A program made the translations under genes and the position numbers. A stretch of 64,000 bases of DNA from the NCBI GenBank assembly GCA_947629675.1, contig CANREM010000006.1, forward strand, positions 18,785 through 82,784, given 5' to 3'. The stretch is from an uncultured Clostridia bacterium. GTDB lineage: Bacteria > Bacillota > Clostridia > Christensenellales > Borkfalkiaceae. This document shows, one piece after another, positions 34,501 through 42,039 of this stretch. The notes below the pieces were generated by a model. That model ran no database searches. It saw only the letters and a list, made by a program, of their open reading frames with translations, and had not been told where the DNA came from. Each line of letters begins with the position of its first letter. The stretch's first letter is position 1.

Positions 34501-36619
34501 CTTCACGGGCGAATTTGCCGTATTGGCCTCCATCGATGAGGACACCTCCTCCACCAAAGTGACCCATACCTTGCTCCGCATCACCGCCGCGAGCGGGGAT
34601 GTAAAGCTCCTGCTCTTCACAAAGGAGGAGACCGCCGATGCGCAGAGTGCCGGGTCTGTTTCCACCTATACGATCACGGAAATTTCTTCCTCCTCCGAAG
34701 CGGGCAACTATACCTACATGGCGGGCAGCGCGGGCTATTATAATCTCTTCTTCGGCGCGTCCATCACCCTCTTCGGGGAGATCTCGTACGGCGGAGAGGA
34801 TGTCGGCATCTACTATATGGATCTCACATATGTGACGGACAATCAAGATGACATCGACATGGGCACCTATGTCTCTACGGGCAGGACGTTACAGATGGAG
34901 AGCCAGACCTTCACAGAATATCTGCTCACTTCCTTCGAGAAGTATAACGAAGATGAGGACGGCCAGCCTGACCGCAGCAGCCCCGTCACCCGTTATATCG
35001 CAGTGGCGAGCGTGCCCTACGGCAACAACTCCGGTTCGGAGGGCGGAACGACGAAGGTATTCCTTGAGAGGATCTACGATGTCGAGCATTTTGTCATCGA
35101 AGAGGGTGGATTTATCGAGAGCAACGGCTACGAGCTTCCCACCTATCAGGATGAGATGGGCGTAACTTGGCTCGGCCTCTACGGAAGGGAGAATATTGAC
35201 GACAGCTCCGCCAAGGTGAGCGACTATATCCCCACGGGCGACCATCTCACCGACGGCAAGCAACTCATCTTTATGGCACAGTATCTCACGGATGACGAGT
35301 TTATCTATGAGCTTGACGAAGATCTTCACTTTCTCTTTGATGTCGTAGAAAGAGATGACGTCATTTCGCTCACCCTTCGCGACGACCTCACGGGCACCCT
35401 TGCACTCTTCGAGAGGAGCGAGCTTCACCTCGACACCCTGCTCTACTTCGACGGGCATGGCGGCGTCACCCTCAAGAGGACGGGGAAGAAGGATATCGAA
35501 GGTGCCTTCACATACGACGAAAAGACGCAGCATGGCCACTTCACCTCCGATGAGGGCGAGGAATTCGACTTCACGACCTTCACGATCGGTCTCGATGGCG
35601 AGCAGTGGAACATCTTTGTGAAGTCCTCGGAGGAATACCTCTATCTCAACGACGACTGGTCGTTGCTCTCGCTCAAGTACTACGGCGCGTACCCCGTGAA
35701 CGGCGGACTTTACAACGGCGTATATTCCGACCGTTGGGGCGCGAGTTACTACGGCTTCTATGAGTTCCTCACGGACGATCTCGTCCTCTTCTCGACGGAT
35801 GAGCGCGATTACTTCTTCAATCTCACGGGCGAGACTGAGTTCGAGCTGAACAACGAGGAATTCGTCATCTCCGAAAACATTCTTTACGGCTATCAGGGTC
35901 CCTCCTTCGTGGAGGATCTCAAGATCCCCGACGGCGTGAAGGAGATCGCTCACAACGTATTTGCCTACATGTATATCCAGAATTCGCTCGACCTCAACCA
36001 GGTAGAGAAGATCGGCTACCGCGCCTTCTACGAGGCCAACATCGGCGAACACGATCTCCATTCCGACTATGTGACGGAGATCGGCGACGAGGCGTTCTAC
36101 ACGAGCGGAACATATGACTTCAGGACCTTCCAGACCAATTTCAGCTGGATCGAGAATGTGAATATGCCGGCTCTTAAGAAGATCGGTGCGCGTGCATTCT
36201 ATTACAGCAACCAGATGCGCTCGGGCACGATCACTCTCCGCGACATCGAGGAGATCGGCGCACAGGCGTTCATGCATATCGTCAATCCCGAGTCGGGGAC
36301 GATGGTGCTTGACCTCAGAGGGGTGAAGGACCTTGCCAAAGTCACCATCCACGATACGGCATTCGACGATATTCTTGGGAAAGATAGCCCCTACAATCTC
36401 GGCAATCTGCCGCCTGTCAGAATTCTCATCAACGAAAGCCAACGCTCCCAGACCGCGCAATGGCCCGAAAAGATCAAGGCTTGGATCTCCACAGGCAATA
36501 GCAGCAATTCCGCGCCCGTAGGGCAGAGCATCATGAACTTCGGCCCCGCCGTCACGAAGGACATCTGCAACGGCGGCAGCTGGACGGAAGACGGGGATGA
36601 AAGGAGATACTTCGAGTAA
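31520..36619 (+). CDS. Giant lipoprotein with InlB-type repeats and C-terminal leucine-rich repeats
   Basis: A 1699-aa surface lipoprotein. The signal peptide ends in lipobox FAAC (Cys about 30). Two InlB B-repeat (Listeria-Bacteroides) units are visible: LSFAGWYNGNTPITSGTTMP (about 74) and YRFIGWSENSNDEVPQYRAG (about 228-256, ending LYAVWEK). Residues about 270-1450 consist of repeated beta-rich units of about 80-120 residues with recurring Y-x-F/G-x-Y and GT-Y patterns, suggesting a long beta-solenoid or stalk. The last 230 residues are BspA/LRR_5-like (IPDGVKEIAHNVFAY, VTEIGDEAFYT, LKKIGARAFYYS, IEEIGAQAFMH). Adhesion or glycan binding is inferred. A strong terminator follows. Confidence 0.8.
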   Translation: MKKSIRRILIVISTALCMAAMSLGIFAACGSKAKLTLDAGKGGTLSKTEYSVKKGTDLWQYLQDKTPAVSTAGLSFAGWYNGNTPITSGTTMPKEGLSLTAKYNADYNIEVYTYNEETETFGAAVKSTGKGLWKEPLNIVDVYPFDVGYAVDLSQPDSVTTTPSLEIGFTFKIYQKVDYRTVSFRLNAPESDNAFSGSIPSISVGRGRTFTAPDGNTVYTSSLGYRFIGWSENSNDEVPQYRAGEGVVAKGDMTLYAVWEKGKTDIFGGNDYLFVNVKPGYVYLHRAGFAEQEGTYDANTSIFIFKRLNGTNVLEGKISGDQFYYFRDLKDKTFTYGGEPLKNVEKEELTFGALDAVTYTVTPSGKTGTAVNGSFAVDPATGDYVFIKGGDESFYFSLFVDRTLPEGEQNRFVRTSDDEEVVAQSERGFYALWDDNEKGYDETQAFQLDGMYDSLGFASAGIYLLENGKYERAITTYYGLESKVIHDEEDEGAMMLATAAAKEEDDFVIIFHDTDGEEVYPHFRVYKSEQPFEANGRTFDGVFRLEDGFRGDFGTADEFYNGTGEPNAGGEIEAVTSLHLDGFGGAVYTERGTDGAKDRLIKGTYTIKTLSAHGASFEYLYLTLSTNKSMFVQIVGGGYGVTYYTTSDKAPSIVEIDGSPLKVYEQFTGTETGVSVYDKGYFYIYEGSSVNIYTYFTDIFDNVTEVSVGADFGLIQEKEGEDGVYTFVSYLLGSGLPLFDFRYTKEGKIEMSLPFTEEAITGAAAETIKVDKWGTLTYGGKDYAYGSYTVNVIEKSTGVGTGSWYIREYTFRESGKTADTVVRVRGDYHETETDSEYRYETLVGDDRIMELIKKRFPDQNSYFDHIYLNGSLPTTDEGETKVDIILTVSADMENFYDIALLTGTITYDTQSKLYKMTLDEPHAAANLQNLLMETYTLYGGESGCYLMFGEGSAVVIDSEAISEYSVEKTQTADGSALSIGFDGTATYTDKDGKTFTGEFAVLASIDEDTSSTKVTHTLLRITAASGDVKLLLFTKEETADAQSAGSVSTYTITEISSSSEAGNYTYMAGSAGYYNLFFGASITLFGEISYGGEDVGIYYMDLTYVTDNQDDIDMGTYVSTGRTLQMESQTFTEYLLTSFEKYNEDEDGQPDRSSPVTRYIAVASVPYGNNSGSEGGTTKVFLERIYDVEHFVIEEGGFIESNGYELPTYQDEMGVTWLGLYGRENIDDSSAKVSDYIPTGDHLTDGKQLIFMAQYLTDDEFIYELDEDLHFLFDVVERDDVISLTLRDDLTGTLALFERSELHLDTLLYFDGHGGVTLKRTGKKDIEGAFTYDEKTQHGHFTSDEGEEFDFTTFTIGLDGEQWNIFVKSSEEYLYLNDDWSLLSLKYYGAYPVNGGLYNGVYSDRWGASYYGFYEFLTDDLVLFSTDERDYFFNLTGETEFELNNEEFVISENILYGYQGPSFVEDLKIPDGVKEIAHNVFAYMYIQNSLDLNQVEKIGYRAFYEANIGEHDLHSDYVTEIGDEAFYTSGTYDFRTFQTNFSWIENVNMPALKKIGARAFYYSNQMRSGTITLRDIEEIGAQAFMHIVNPESGTMVLDLRGVKDLAKVTIHDTAFDDILGKDSPYNLGNLPPVRILINESQRSQTAQWPEKIKAWISTGNSSNSAPVGQSIMNFGPAVTKDICNGGSWTEDGDERRYFE

Positions 36620-36645
36620 ACTGCCCGCTTGTATCGATCAAATGT

Positions 36646-36679
36646 AAAAAAAGGAAGGACTTCGCTCCTTCCTTTTTTG
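36646..36679 (+). terminator. Strong terminator
   Basis: AAAAAAGGAAGG / CCTTCCTTTTTT stem, loop ACTTCGCT, long T-run. Confidence 0.9.
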
Positions 36680-36784
36680 CGTGAAAAAGAAATAATGAAT
36701 GAAGAATGGGAAAGCAATCTTTCCTTATGCGGCCGATACTTCGTTGTTGATTTTTGGCAGACAAGGCATATAACAAAAAATATA

Positions 36785-36824
36785 TAATATATAATAAAGA
36801 TATAATATCATTTATTATATATTA
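36785..36824. repeat. AT-rich 14-bp perfect inverted repeat
   Basis: TAATATATAATAAA (36785-36798) and TTTATTATATATTA (36811-36824) with a 12-base centre containing TATAATATC. It lies upstream of the HicA promoter in the most AT-rich stretch of the window; it could be a second operator or an element end. Confidence 0.6.
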
Positions 36825-36858
36825 AAAGCAAAAAAAGGGAATTTCTTTGAAAAAATGC

Positions 36859-36918
36859 TTGACAGGGTTCCGAGATTTTGTTATTCTATACATGAAATGA
36901 TATTATATATGATATCAT
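36859..36918 (+). promoter_or_regulatory. Promoter and operator of the hicA-hicB-SecB-like operon
   Basis: TTGACA (36859-36864), 17-base spacer, TATTCT (36882-36887). Just past the start point, ATGATAT (36897-36903) and ATATCAT (36912-36918) form a 7-bp palindrome with an 8-base centre, a plausible binding site for the ribbon-helix-helix of HicB. Confidence 0.7.
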
Positions 36919-36965
36919 AATCATATAGAAAATAGCATAAAAGCCATAAAGAAGGTCCATGATCT

Positions 36966-37226
36966 GTGAGCACTTTTGAGAAGACAAAACAGGATATTTT
37001 AGCACGTCCGACGAAATCGGGCATAATGCCGAATGATCTGAAAAAATTTCTCAAAAGCTATGGATTTGAATTAAAACATGTAAATGGAGATCATTATATC
37101 TATAAGTATCCGTCAAAGCGCAAGGCGTTTATTTTGACCATCCCTATGGCAAAACCGGTGAAGCCGCCGTACATCGATCAAGTTAGAAAAATCATTTTGG
37201 AGATCGAAGAAGATGACGAATTATGA
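36966..37226 (+). CDS. hicA: HicA-family toxin
   Basis: An 86-aa mRNA interferase of the HicA/YcfA family. The double-stranded-RNA-binding-like fold is recognised by LKKFLKSYGFELKHVNGDHY, whose histidine is the expected catalytic residue, and by the closing segment IDQVRKIILEIEE. HicA cleaves translated mRNAs and is neutralised by HicB. It starts at GTG 36966 behind AAGAAGGTCC; no in-frame ATG precedes it. Its 3' end overlaps hicB by 14 bases. Base composition is clearly more AT-rich than the flanking housekeeping genes, consistent with horizontal gain. Confidence 0.85.
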   Translation: MSTFEKTKQDILARPTKSGIMPNDLKKFLKSYGFELKHVNGDHYIYKYPSKRKAFILTIPMAKPVKPPYIDQVRKIILEIEEDDEL

Positions 37227-37713
37227 GATCAGAGTAATCCCGCAAACCGACGACAAAGGAAAGGAATATTGGACGGCATTTTTCCCCGCAGTTGAAGGAG
37301 TTGTGGGAGGGGGGGATACCCCCGAAGAGGCCATTCAGGAAGCACGGGAAAATTTAGCGGTGTTTTTGGAGTATTTGGCCGAGGAGGGCGTAGAAAGCCC
37401 CGAGGGTTATCGTCAGCCTTCTTATAGCGGGAAGATCGCTTTAAGAGTCCCGAAATCTGTCCACCGCAAATTGGTAGAGATGGCGGAGGAAGAAGGTGTA
37501 AGTTTGAATTCTTGCATCAATACTGCAATCGATATCTATTTCGGCAAGTACGAATTTGATTACGAACTGAATAAAAAAATCGAGGCATTCTGCAGTGCTG
37601 CACAAAAACGGATGCAACTTCAGATAGCATATTCTATGTATCATGCGACAAGTCAAAGGCCGTGGTCAGAGCAAATTAATGGATTGAATCATTCGGGAGG
37701 AAGATATGAATAA
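37213..37713 (+). CDS. hicB: HicB-family antitoxin with C-terminal extension
   Basis: A 166-aa antitoxin. The N-terminal partial RNase-H-like domain carries the family block FFPAVEGVVGGGDTPEEAIQ (about 24-43). A ribbon-helix-helix DNA-binding domain follows (ALRVPKSVHRKLVEMAEEEG, then SLNSCINTAI). About 45 further residues (DYELNKKIEAF to the end) go beyond a typical HicB and are rich in aromatic and basic residues. In toxin-antitoxin-chaperone systems such a tail acts as a chaperone-addiction element, and a SecB-like gene follows directly. It overlaps its neighbours by 14 and 8 bases. Confidence 0.88.
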   Translation: MTNYEIRVIPQTDDKGKEYWTAFFPAVEGVVGGGDTPEEAIQEARENLAVFLEYLAEEGVESPEGYRQPSYSGKIALRVPKSVHRKLVEMAEEEGVSLNSCINTAIDIYFGKYEFDYELNKKIEAFCSAAQKRMQLQIAYSMYHATSQRPWSEQINGLNHSGGRYE

Positions 37714-38104
37714 ATATCAAGACATTAAATTTTCATTGATCGAAAGCAAATACGAGCACAAGAATTATTCCGCTGTTATAGACGATTCTATCGAAATTTC
37801 TATAGAAGAAAAGATCGTCATAAAAAAGATTACGGACGATAAGATCGATTGTGAGGTCAGCAGAACGGTTAAATTCCATCCTTTACAGGATTGTTCTTTT
37901 AGTGCTACTTTTTTCACGCAAATTATGACGGAGAAACCCGTCACAAAAGAACAGTTTATAGCGGATCTTAAGAAAGGGCTTCCCATTATGGGTATCGTCT
38001 TTTCGCAAATTTCGCTCGCGATCGCCCAATTATCTAATATGACGAATTTTGGCGCGATCGTCACGCCGCCTGTTTATTACGAAGATAAAATTCAAATCGA
38101 ATAA
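37706..38104 (+). CDS. SecB-like chaperone, third gene of the HicAB operon
   Basis: A 132-aa protein. The pattern resembles the SecB fold: an N-terminal beta-rich half (FSLIESKYEHKNYSAVIDDS, IEISIEEKIVIKKI, DCEVSRTVKFH) and a C-terminal amphipathic helix leading to IAQLSNMTNFGAIVTPPVYY. This last block parallels the 'LVSxLTxxxxxPxLxLPPxN' end of SecB. It starts inside hicB behind GGGAGGAAG, so all three genes are co-translated. Known SecB-like proteins in this setting fold and protect the antitoxin. The assignment rests on pattern similarity and could be wrong; the alternative is an uncharacterised small accessory protein. Confidence 0.6.
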   Translation: MNKYQDIKFSLIESKYEHKNYSAVIDDSIEISIEEKIVIKKITDDKIDCEVSRTVKFHPLQDCSFSATFFTQIMTEKPVTKEQFIADLKKGLPIMGIVFSQISLAIAQLSNMTNFGAIVTPPVYYEDKIQIE

Positions 38105-38145
38105 GAGCAAGACCATATAGGAAGGATAATTCGTTCCTTCCATTA

Positions 38146-38178
38146 AAAAAACCGACCCAGGCGGGTCGGATTTTTTTA
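38146..38178. terminator. Bidirectional terminator
   Basis: CCGACCC / GGGTCGG stem (38152-38169) flanked by AAAAAAA and TTTTTTT. It serves the hic operon and the convergent fba gene. Confidence 0.9.
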
Positions 38179-39111
38179 CGCTTTATTCGCCGAACCTAAC
38201 ACATCGCAGATCTTGTGCTTGATGAGTGCCTTCATGTTCGCGCGGGCGTCGGTGAGGTACTGGCGCGGGTCGAAGTGGTCGGGATGCTCGGCAAAGTGCT
38301 TTCTGATCGCGGCCGTGAAGGCAACGCGAAGGTCACTGTCGATGTTGATCTTGCAGACGGCGAGCGCGGCAGCCTTGCGAAGTTCGCTCTCTGGAATGCC
38401 GATGGCGTTGGGCATGCTTCCGCCGAATTCATTGACGATGGCGACCTGGTCCTGCGGAACGCTGGACGCGCCATGCAGTACGATGGGGAAGCCGGGAAGG
38501 CGGCGGCCCACCTCTTCCAGAATGTCGATGCGAAGTTTGGGATCCTGCCCGGGTTTGAATTTATAGGCCCCGTGCGAGGTGCCGATCGCGATGGCGAGGG
38601 AGTCGATGCCCGTCCTTTGGGTGAATTCCTCCACTTCGTCGGGAGAGGTGAACATGGCGTCGTTTGCGGCGACGTTGACGTCATCCTCGATTCCCGCGAG
38701 CTTTCCGAGTTCCGCCTCGACGACTACGCCGTGCGCATGCGCATACTCGACGACCTTTCTCGTGAGGGCGATGTTTTCCTCCCAAGGTTTGGAGGAGGCG
38801 TCGATCATGACGGAGGTGAATCCGTCGTCGATGGAGGCCTTACAGATGTCGAAGTCCGCACCGTGGTCAAGGTGCATGGCGATGGGGATGTCCGTCGTCT
38901 CGGCGGCGGCGGCGACGAGGTGGCGCAGATACACGGGGTTGGCGTACTTTCTCGCACCCGCAGACACCTGCAGGATGACGGGGGAGCGGCACTCCGAGGC
39001 GGCCTCGACGATGGCCTGTATCATCTCCATATTGTTGACGTTGAACGCGCCGACGGCATAGCCGCCCGCGTATGCCTTTTTGAACATTTCCGTCGTTGTC
39101 ACAAGGGGCAT
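38176..39111 (-). CDS. fba: Class II fructose-1,6-bisphosphate aldolase
   Basis: A 311-aa zinc-dependent aldolase that splits FBP into DHAP and G3P. Metal and catalytic motifs are IPIAMHLDHGADFD (about 76-89, zinc His and catalytic Asp), VEAELGKLAGIEDD (about 132), IGTSHGAYKF (about 180), VLHGASSVP (about 212) and KINIDSDLR (about 248). ATG 39111 was chosen because GGAGGAAT precedes it and the family begins PLVTTTEMF; the frame extends 9 codons further but into the leader. It is divergent from gap, pairing two consecutive glycolytic steps. Confidence 0.96.
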   Translation of the reverse strand: MPLVTTTEMFKKAYAGGYAVGAFNVNNMEMIQAIVEAASECRSPVILQVSAGARKYANPVYLRHLVAAAAETTDIPIAMHLDHGADFDICKASIDDGFTSVMIDASSKPWEENIALTRKVVEYAHAHGVVVEAELGKLAGIEDDVNVAANDAMFTSPDEVEEFTQRTGIDSLAIAIGTSHGAYKFKPGQDPKLRIDILEEVGRRLPGFPIVLHGASSVPQDQVAIVNEFGGSMPNAIGIPESELRKAAALAVCKINIDSDLRVAFTAAIRKHFAEHPDHFDPRQYLTDARANMKALIKHKICDVLGSANKA

Positions 39112-39137
39112 AAGATTCCTCCGAAGGGTTTTTCTCA

Positions 39138-39166
39138 ATTATACGTCCTTTGAAGAAAAAATGCAA
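39138..39166 (-). promoter_or_regulatory. Promoter of fba
   Basis: Minus strand: TTGCAT (39161-39166), 17-base spacer, TATAAT (39138-39143). Confidence 0.8.
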
Positions 39167-39276
39167 GAAAAAGCGGCCCGTGCACCGAAAATTTTTGCAT
39201 ACATCGCGCGGGGCGTCCCGCTCCGTTTTTCCCTTCACGAAATTGGCAAATGCGGGAAAAAACGGCAAAAAAAGCG

Positions 39277-39305
39277 TTGACGTCCTCCAAAAAGCGTGTT
39301 ATAAT
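39277..39305 (+). promoter_or_regulatory. Promoter of gap
   Basis: TTGACG (39277-39282), 17-base spacer, TATAAT (39300-39305). The leader contains CGGAGG (39328-39333) before ATG 39344. Confidence 0.85.
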
Positions 39306-39343
39306 GAGGACGATAAAAATTCTTTTTCGGAGGAACACTACCA

Positions 39344-40369
39344 ATGGCAAACGTAAAAGTTGCGATCAACGGATTCGGCAGGATCGGCCGTCTCGCATTC
39401 CGTCAGATGTTCAGAGCGAAGGGATATGAGATCGTCGCGATCAACGACCTTACAAGCCCCACCATGCTTGCACATCTTCTCAAGTACGACAGCGCGCAGG
39501 GAAGATACGCCCTTGCGGACAAGGTCTCCGCAAACGACGAAGAGGGCACCCTCACCGTCGACGGCACCACCATCCGTATCTATAAGGAAAAGGACGCCGT
39601 CAACCTTCCCTGGAAGGAACTCGACGTCGACGTCGTGTTGGAATGCACGGGGTTCTATACCTCCAAGGCGAAGTCGCAGGCCCACATCGACGCGGGCGCA
39701 AAGAAGGTCATCATCTCCGCTCCCGCGGGCAACGACCTTCCCACCATCGTATTCGGCGTCAACGAGGGCACTCTCAAGACGACGGACACCATCATCTCCG
39801 CCGCCAGCTGCACCACCAACTGCCTCGCCCCCATGGCGAACGCGCTCAACAACACCTATCCCATCGTCTCGGGCATCATGACGACCGTCCACGCCTTCAC
39901 GGGCGACCAGATGGTCCTCGACGGTCCGCATAGAAAGGGCGATCTCCGCCGTGCGAGAGCGGCCGCCGTCAACATCGTTCCCAATTCCACGGGCGCGGCG
40001 AAAGCCATCGGCCTCGTCATCCCCGCCCTCAACGGCAAGCTCATCGGTTCCGCCCAGCGTGTTCCCGTTCCCACAGGCTCCACGACCATCCTCGTCGCCG
40101 TCGTCAAGGGCACGGACGTGACCAAGGAGAGCATCAACGCCGCCATGAAGGCCGCTTCGTCCGACTCCTTCGGCTACACCGAGGAACAGCTCGTCTCCTC
40201 CGATATCATCGGCGAGACCCACGGCTCCATCTTCGACGCCACCCAGACGATGGTCGCGAAGATCGACGACGACACTTATCAGGTGCAGGTCGTCGCTTGG
40301 TACGACAACGAGAACAGCTATACTTCGCAGATGGTGCGCACCATCAAGTACTTTGCCGAGCTTAAGTAA
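39344..40369 (+). CDS. gap: Glyceraldehyde-3-phosphate dehydrogenase
   Basis: A 341-aa type I GAPDH. The NAD-binding motif is [13 protein letters not shown] (about 7-19), the catalytic Cys is in [11 protein letters not shown] (about 156), and downstream are [40 protein letters not shown] and [14 protein letters not shown]. It oxidises G3P to 1,3-bisphosphoglycerate in glycolysis. Asp in INDLTS fits NAD preference. It has a strong promoter and Shine-Dalgarno, as expected for a highly expressed gene. Confidence 0.97.
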   Translation: MANVKVAINGFGRIGRLAFRQMFRAKGYEIVAINDLTSPTMLAHLLKYDSAQGRYALADKVSANDEEGTLTVDGTTIRIYKEKDAVNLPWKELDVDVVLECTGFYTSKAKSQAHIDAGAKKVIISAPAGNDLPTIVFGVNEGTLKTTDTIISAASCTTNCLAPMANALNNTYPIVSGIMTTVHAFTGDQMVLDGPHRKGDLRRARAAAVNIVPNSTGAAKAIGLVIPALNGKLIGSAQRVPVPTGSTTILVAVVKGTDVTKESINAAMKAASSDSFGYTEEQLVSSDIIGETHGSIFDATQTMVAKIDDDTYQVQVVAWYDNENSYTSQMVRTIKYFAELK

Positions 40370-40370
40370 A

Positions 40371-40412
40371 AAAGCAAAAAAATTTCGGCCCTTCGGGGTC
40401 GATTTTTTTTGC
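40371..40412 (+). terminator. Terminator after gap
   Basis: An imperfect palindrome centred on CCCTTCGGGG with AAAAAAATTTCGG and TCGATTTTTTTT arms. Confidence 0.8.
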
Positions 40413-40422
40413 TTTTTCGGCG

Positions 40423-40486
40423 AATCGCGCATAGGCTGCGAAATACTGCGTCGGCTACCGCGTCATCATTAGCCGATGGGCTACCG
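40423..40486. repeat. Family A element, left part only
   Basis: GCGAATCGCGCATAGGCTGC followed by GAAATACTGCGTCGGCTACC matches the left ends at 28231 and 49601. The right end is missing; family B repeats follow. Confidence 0.6.
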
Positions 40487-40487
40487 C

Positions 40488-40838
40488 GTCATTCCGAGGC
40501 CCTTTATGGGCCGAGAGAATCCCCTGAATGAAAACACAGACTTCGTACCAGGGGATACACTCACCCGCTATGCGGGTTCGGTATGACAGTTGCCACGGCT
40601 TGTCTTACACTGTCATTCCGAGGCCCTTTATGGGCCGAGAGAATCCCCTGAATGAAAACACAGACTTCGTATCAGGGGATACACTCACCCGCTATGCGGG
40701 TTCGGTATGACAGTTGCCACGGCTTGTCTTACACTGTCATTCCGAGGCCCTTTATGGGCCGAGAGAATCCCCTGAATGAAAACGCGGACTTACGTATCAG
40801 GGGATACGCTCATCCGCTATGCGGGTTCGGTATGACAT
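40488..40838. repeat. Three tandem 124-bp repeat units
   Basis: The unit starts GTCATTCCGAGGCCCTTTAT, followed by GGGCCGAGAGAATCCCC, then ACTTCGTA(C/T)CAGGGGATAC and CACCCGCTATGCGGGTTCGG. The ATTCCG landmark recurs at 40491, 40615 and 40739, exactly 124 bases apart. Units 1 and 2 are nearly identical; unit 3 is slightly diverged and truncated. Short frames here are repeat only. Confidence 0.9.
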
Positions 40839-40914
40839 GAGCAACTCAGAATGACGCCGTCCCCCAATCCCCGATCACTCCTAAATTTCGCGAAAGTCTC
40901 ATATACATAGACAA

Positions 40915-41172
40915 ATGAGGCTCAAAGAGGAAATTTTCAAACTGCTCGGCGGGGAGGGGGAGACCCTCCGGGTGCAATACACCGTCGTGGACGGCCGCGG
41001 GGGATATTTTCAGAACGTGAAGCGCGTCAAGGAATTTTCCGCGGAGCGCATCGTCTTTCTCGGAAAGCGCGGGGGCGTGCGCATCGAGGGGAGCGGTCTC
41101 TCCCTCGGCAAATATTATGCGGGGGATGCCGCCGTTCTCGGGGACATCCGAAGCGTCACGCGGGAGGAATAA
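40915..41172 (+). CDS. yqfC: Sporulation-associated protein YqfC (YabP/YqfC family)
   Basis: An 85-aa protein. The family pattern is a short N-terminal helix, then YFQNVKRVKEFSAERIVF and a glycine-containing turn before a second strand set ending AAVLGDIRSV. In spore formers yqfC is expressed in the mother cell and lies just before yqfD, as here (2-base gap). No Shine-Dalgarno precedes ATG 40915. TATACA (40902-40907) 7 bases upstream could be the -10 box of a leaderless transcript or part of a sporulation-sigma promoter. Confidence 0.8.
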   Translation: MRLKEEIFKLLGGEGETLRVQYTVVDGRGGYFQNVKRVKEFSAERIVFLGKRGGVRIEGSGLSLGKYYAGDAAVLGDIRSVTREE

Positions 41173-41174
41173 GC

Positions 41175-42029
41175 ATGCTCTCTTCGGTAGAATTTACGGT
41201 GGAGAGCCTCTCCGCCCACCATGCCGTCGAAAAGCTCTCCCGCGCGGGCATTCCCGTCCTCATGGCGAAGAGTATGGGGAAAACTTCCGTCCGCGTACGC
41301 ATTGCGAGCAAAGACCGCAAAAAAGCCTTTGCAATTTTACGCGGTTCGTGTTATAATGTAAAAAATCTCTCCCGTCGCGGCGGGGCGCGCCTCCTCGAAT
41401 GGGCAAAGAGGGCGGCGGGGCTTATCCTCGGCACCATCCTCTTTTCGGGTGTTTTCCTCTTTTTGGAGAGCCGCGTCCTCAAGGTGAAAATTTCGGGCAG
41501 CGGCGCATACTACGAGCGCGAGATCATGGAGATCTTAAAGGGCGAGGGGGTGCATATCCTCTCCGCCTTCCCCGAGGATACAGGCCCGCTCACCGCGAAA
41601 GTGCTTGCCCTCGACCGCGTGGAGTTCTGCTCCTTCCGCCTGGAGGGCGGCGTCCTCACCGTCGGCGTCGAAGTGGGGGAGGAGGCGAAAACCCTCGACA
41701 TGCTCCCCCTTCTTGCCCCCGCGAGCGGGCGGATCGAGGAACTCGTCGTCGTGCGCGGCACGCCGCTCTTTGCAGAGGGAGACGCCGTGAGGATGGGGGA
41801 GGTCGTCGTAGCGAATTCTCCCCTCGAAGGGGGAAAGAAGGCCGCCGTCATCGCGCGCGTCACCGTGCGCTACAGAGTGGAGCGGGAATACGCGCTCCCC
41901 GAGGCGGAGGCGGTCGCACAATTCTTTCTCGACTTCGGCGAGATAAAAGATCTTCAGATCGGAAAAACAGAGCGGGGCTGTCGCATCACGGGAACGGCGT
42001 TTTCCACCGCATCGATCGGCCTCGATTAG
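41175..42029 (+). CDS. yqfD: Sporulation protein YqfD
   Basis: A 284-aa membrane protein. The N-terminal domain includes FTVESLSAHHAVEKLSRAGI. One transmembrane segment follows (about 75-95, AGLILGTILFSGVFLFLESR), then the YqfD-type extracellular domain (LKVKISGSGAYYEREIMEIL, RVEFCSFRLEGGVLTVGVE, GRIEELVVVRGTPLFAEGDA, VRMGEVVVAN). Bacillus YqfD is about 400 aa, so this copy is shortened by roughly a quarter, mainly between the transmembrane segment and the end. It is followed by phoH in the standard order. Confidence 0.85.
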   Translation: MLSSVEFTVESLSAHHAVEKLSRAGIPVLMAKSMGKTSVRVRIASKDRKKAFAILRGSCYNVKNLSRRGGARLLEWAKRAAGLILGTILFSGVFLFLESRVLKVKISGSGAYYEREIMEILKGEGVHILSAFPEDTGPLTAKVLALDRVEFCSFRLEGGVLTVGVEVGEEAKTLDMLPLLAPASGRIEELVVVRGTPLFAEGDAVRMGEVVVANSPLEGGKKAAVIARVTVRYRVEREYALPEAEAVAQFFLDFGEIKDLQIGKTERGCRITGTAFSTASIGLD

Positions 42030-42039
42030 GAGGTGCCGC

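Noticed and set aside
34889..36460. 523-aa minus-strand frame opposite the giant lipoprotein
   Set aside because: Antisense shadow; the plus-strand protein has a signal peptide, ribosome-binding site and terminator.
40488..40838. CRISPR array
   Set aside because: 124-bp units are duplicated whole, including the would-be spacers.
40528..40840. Repeated ~60-aa frames
   Set aside because: Translations of the 124-bp tandem repeat, not genes.
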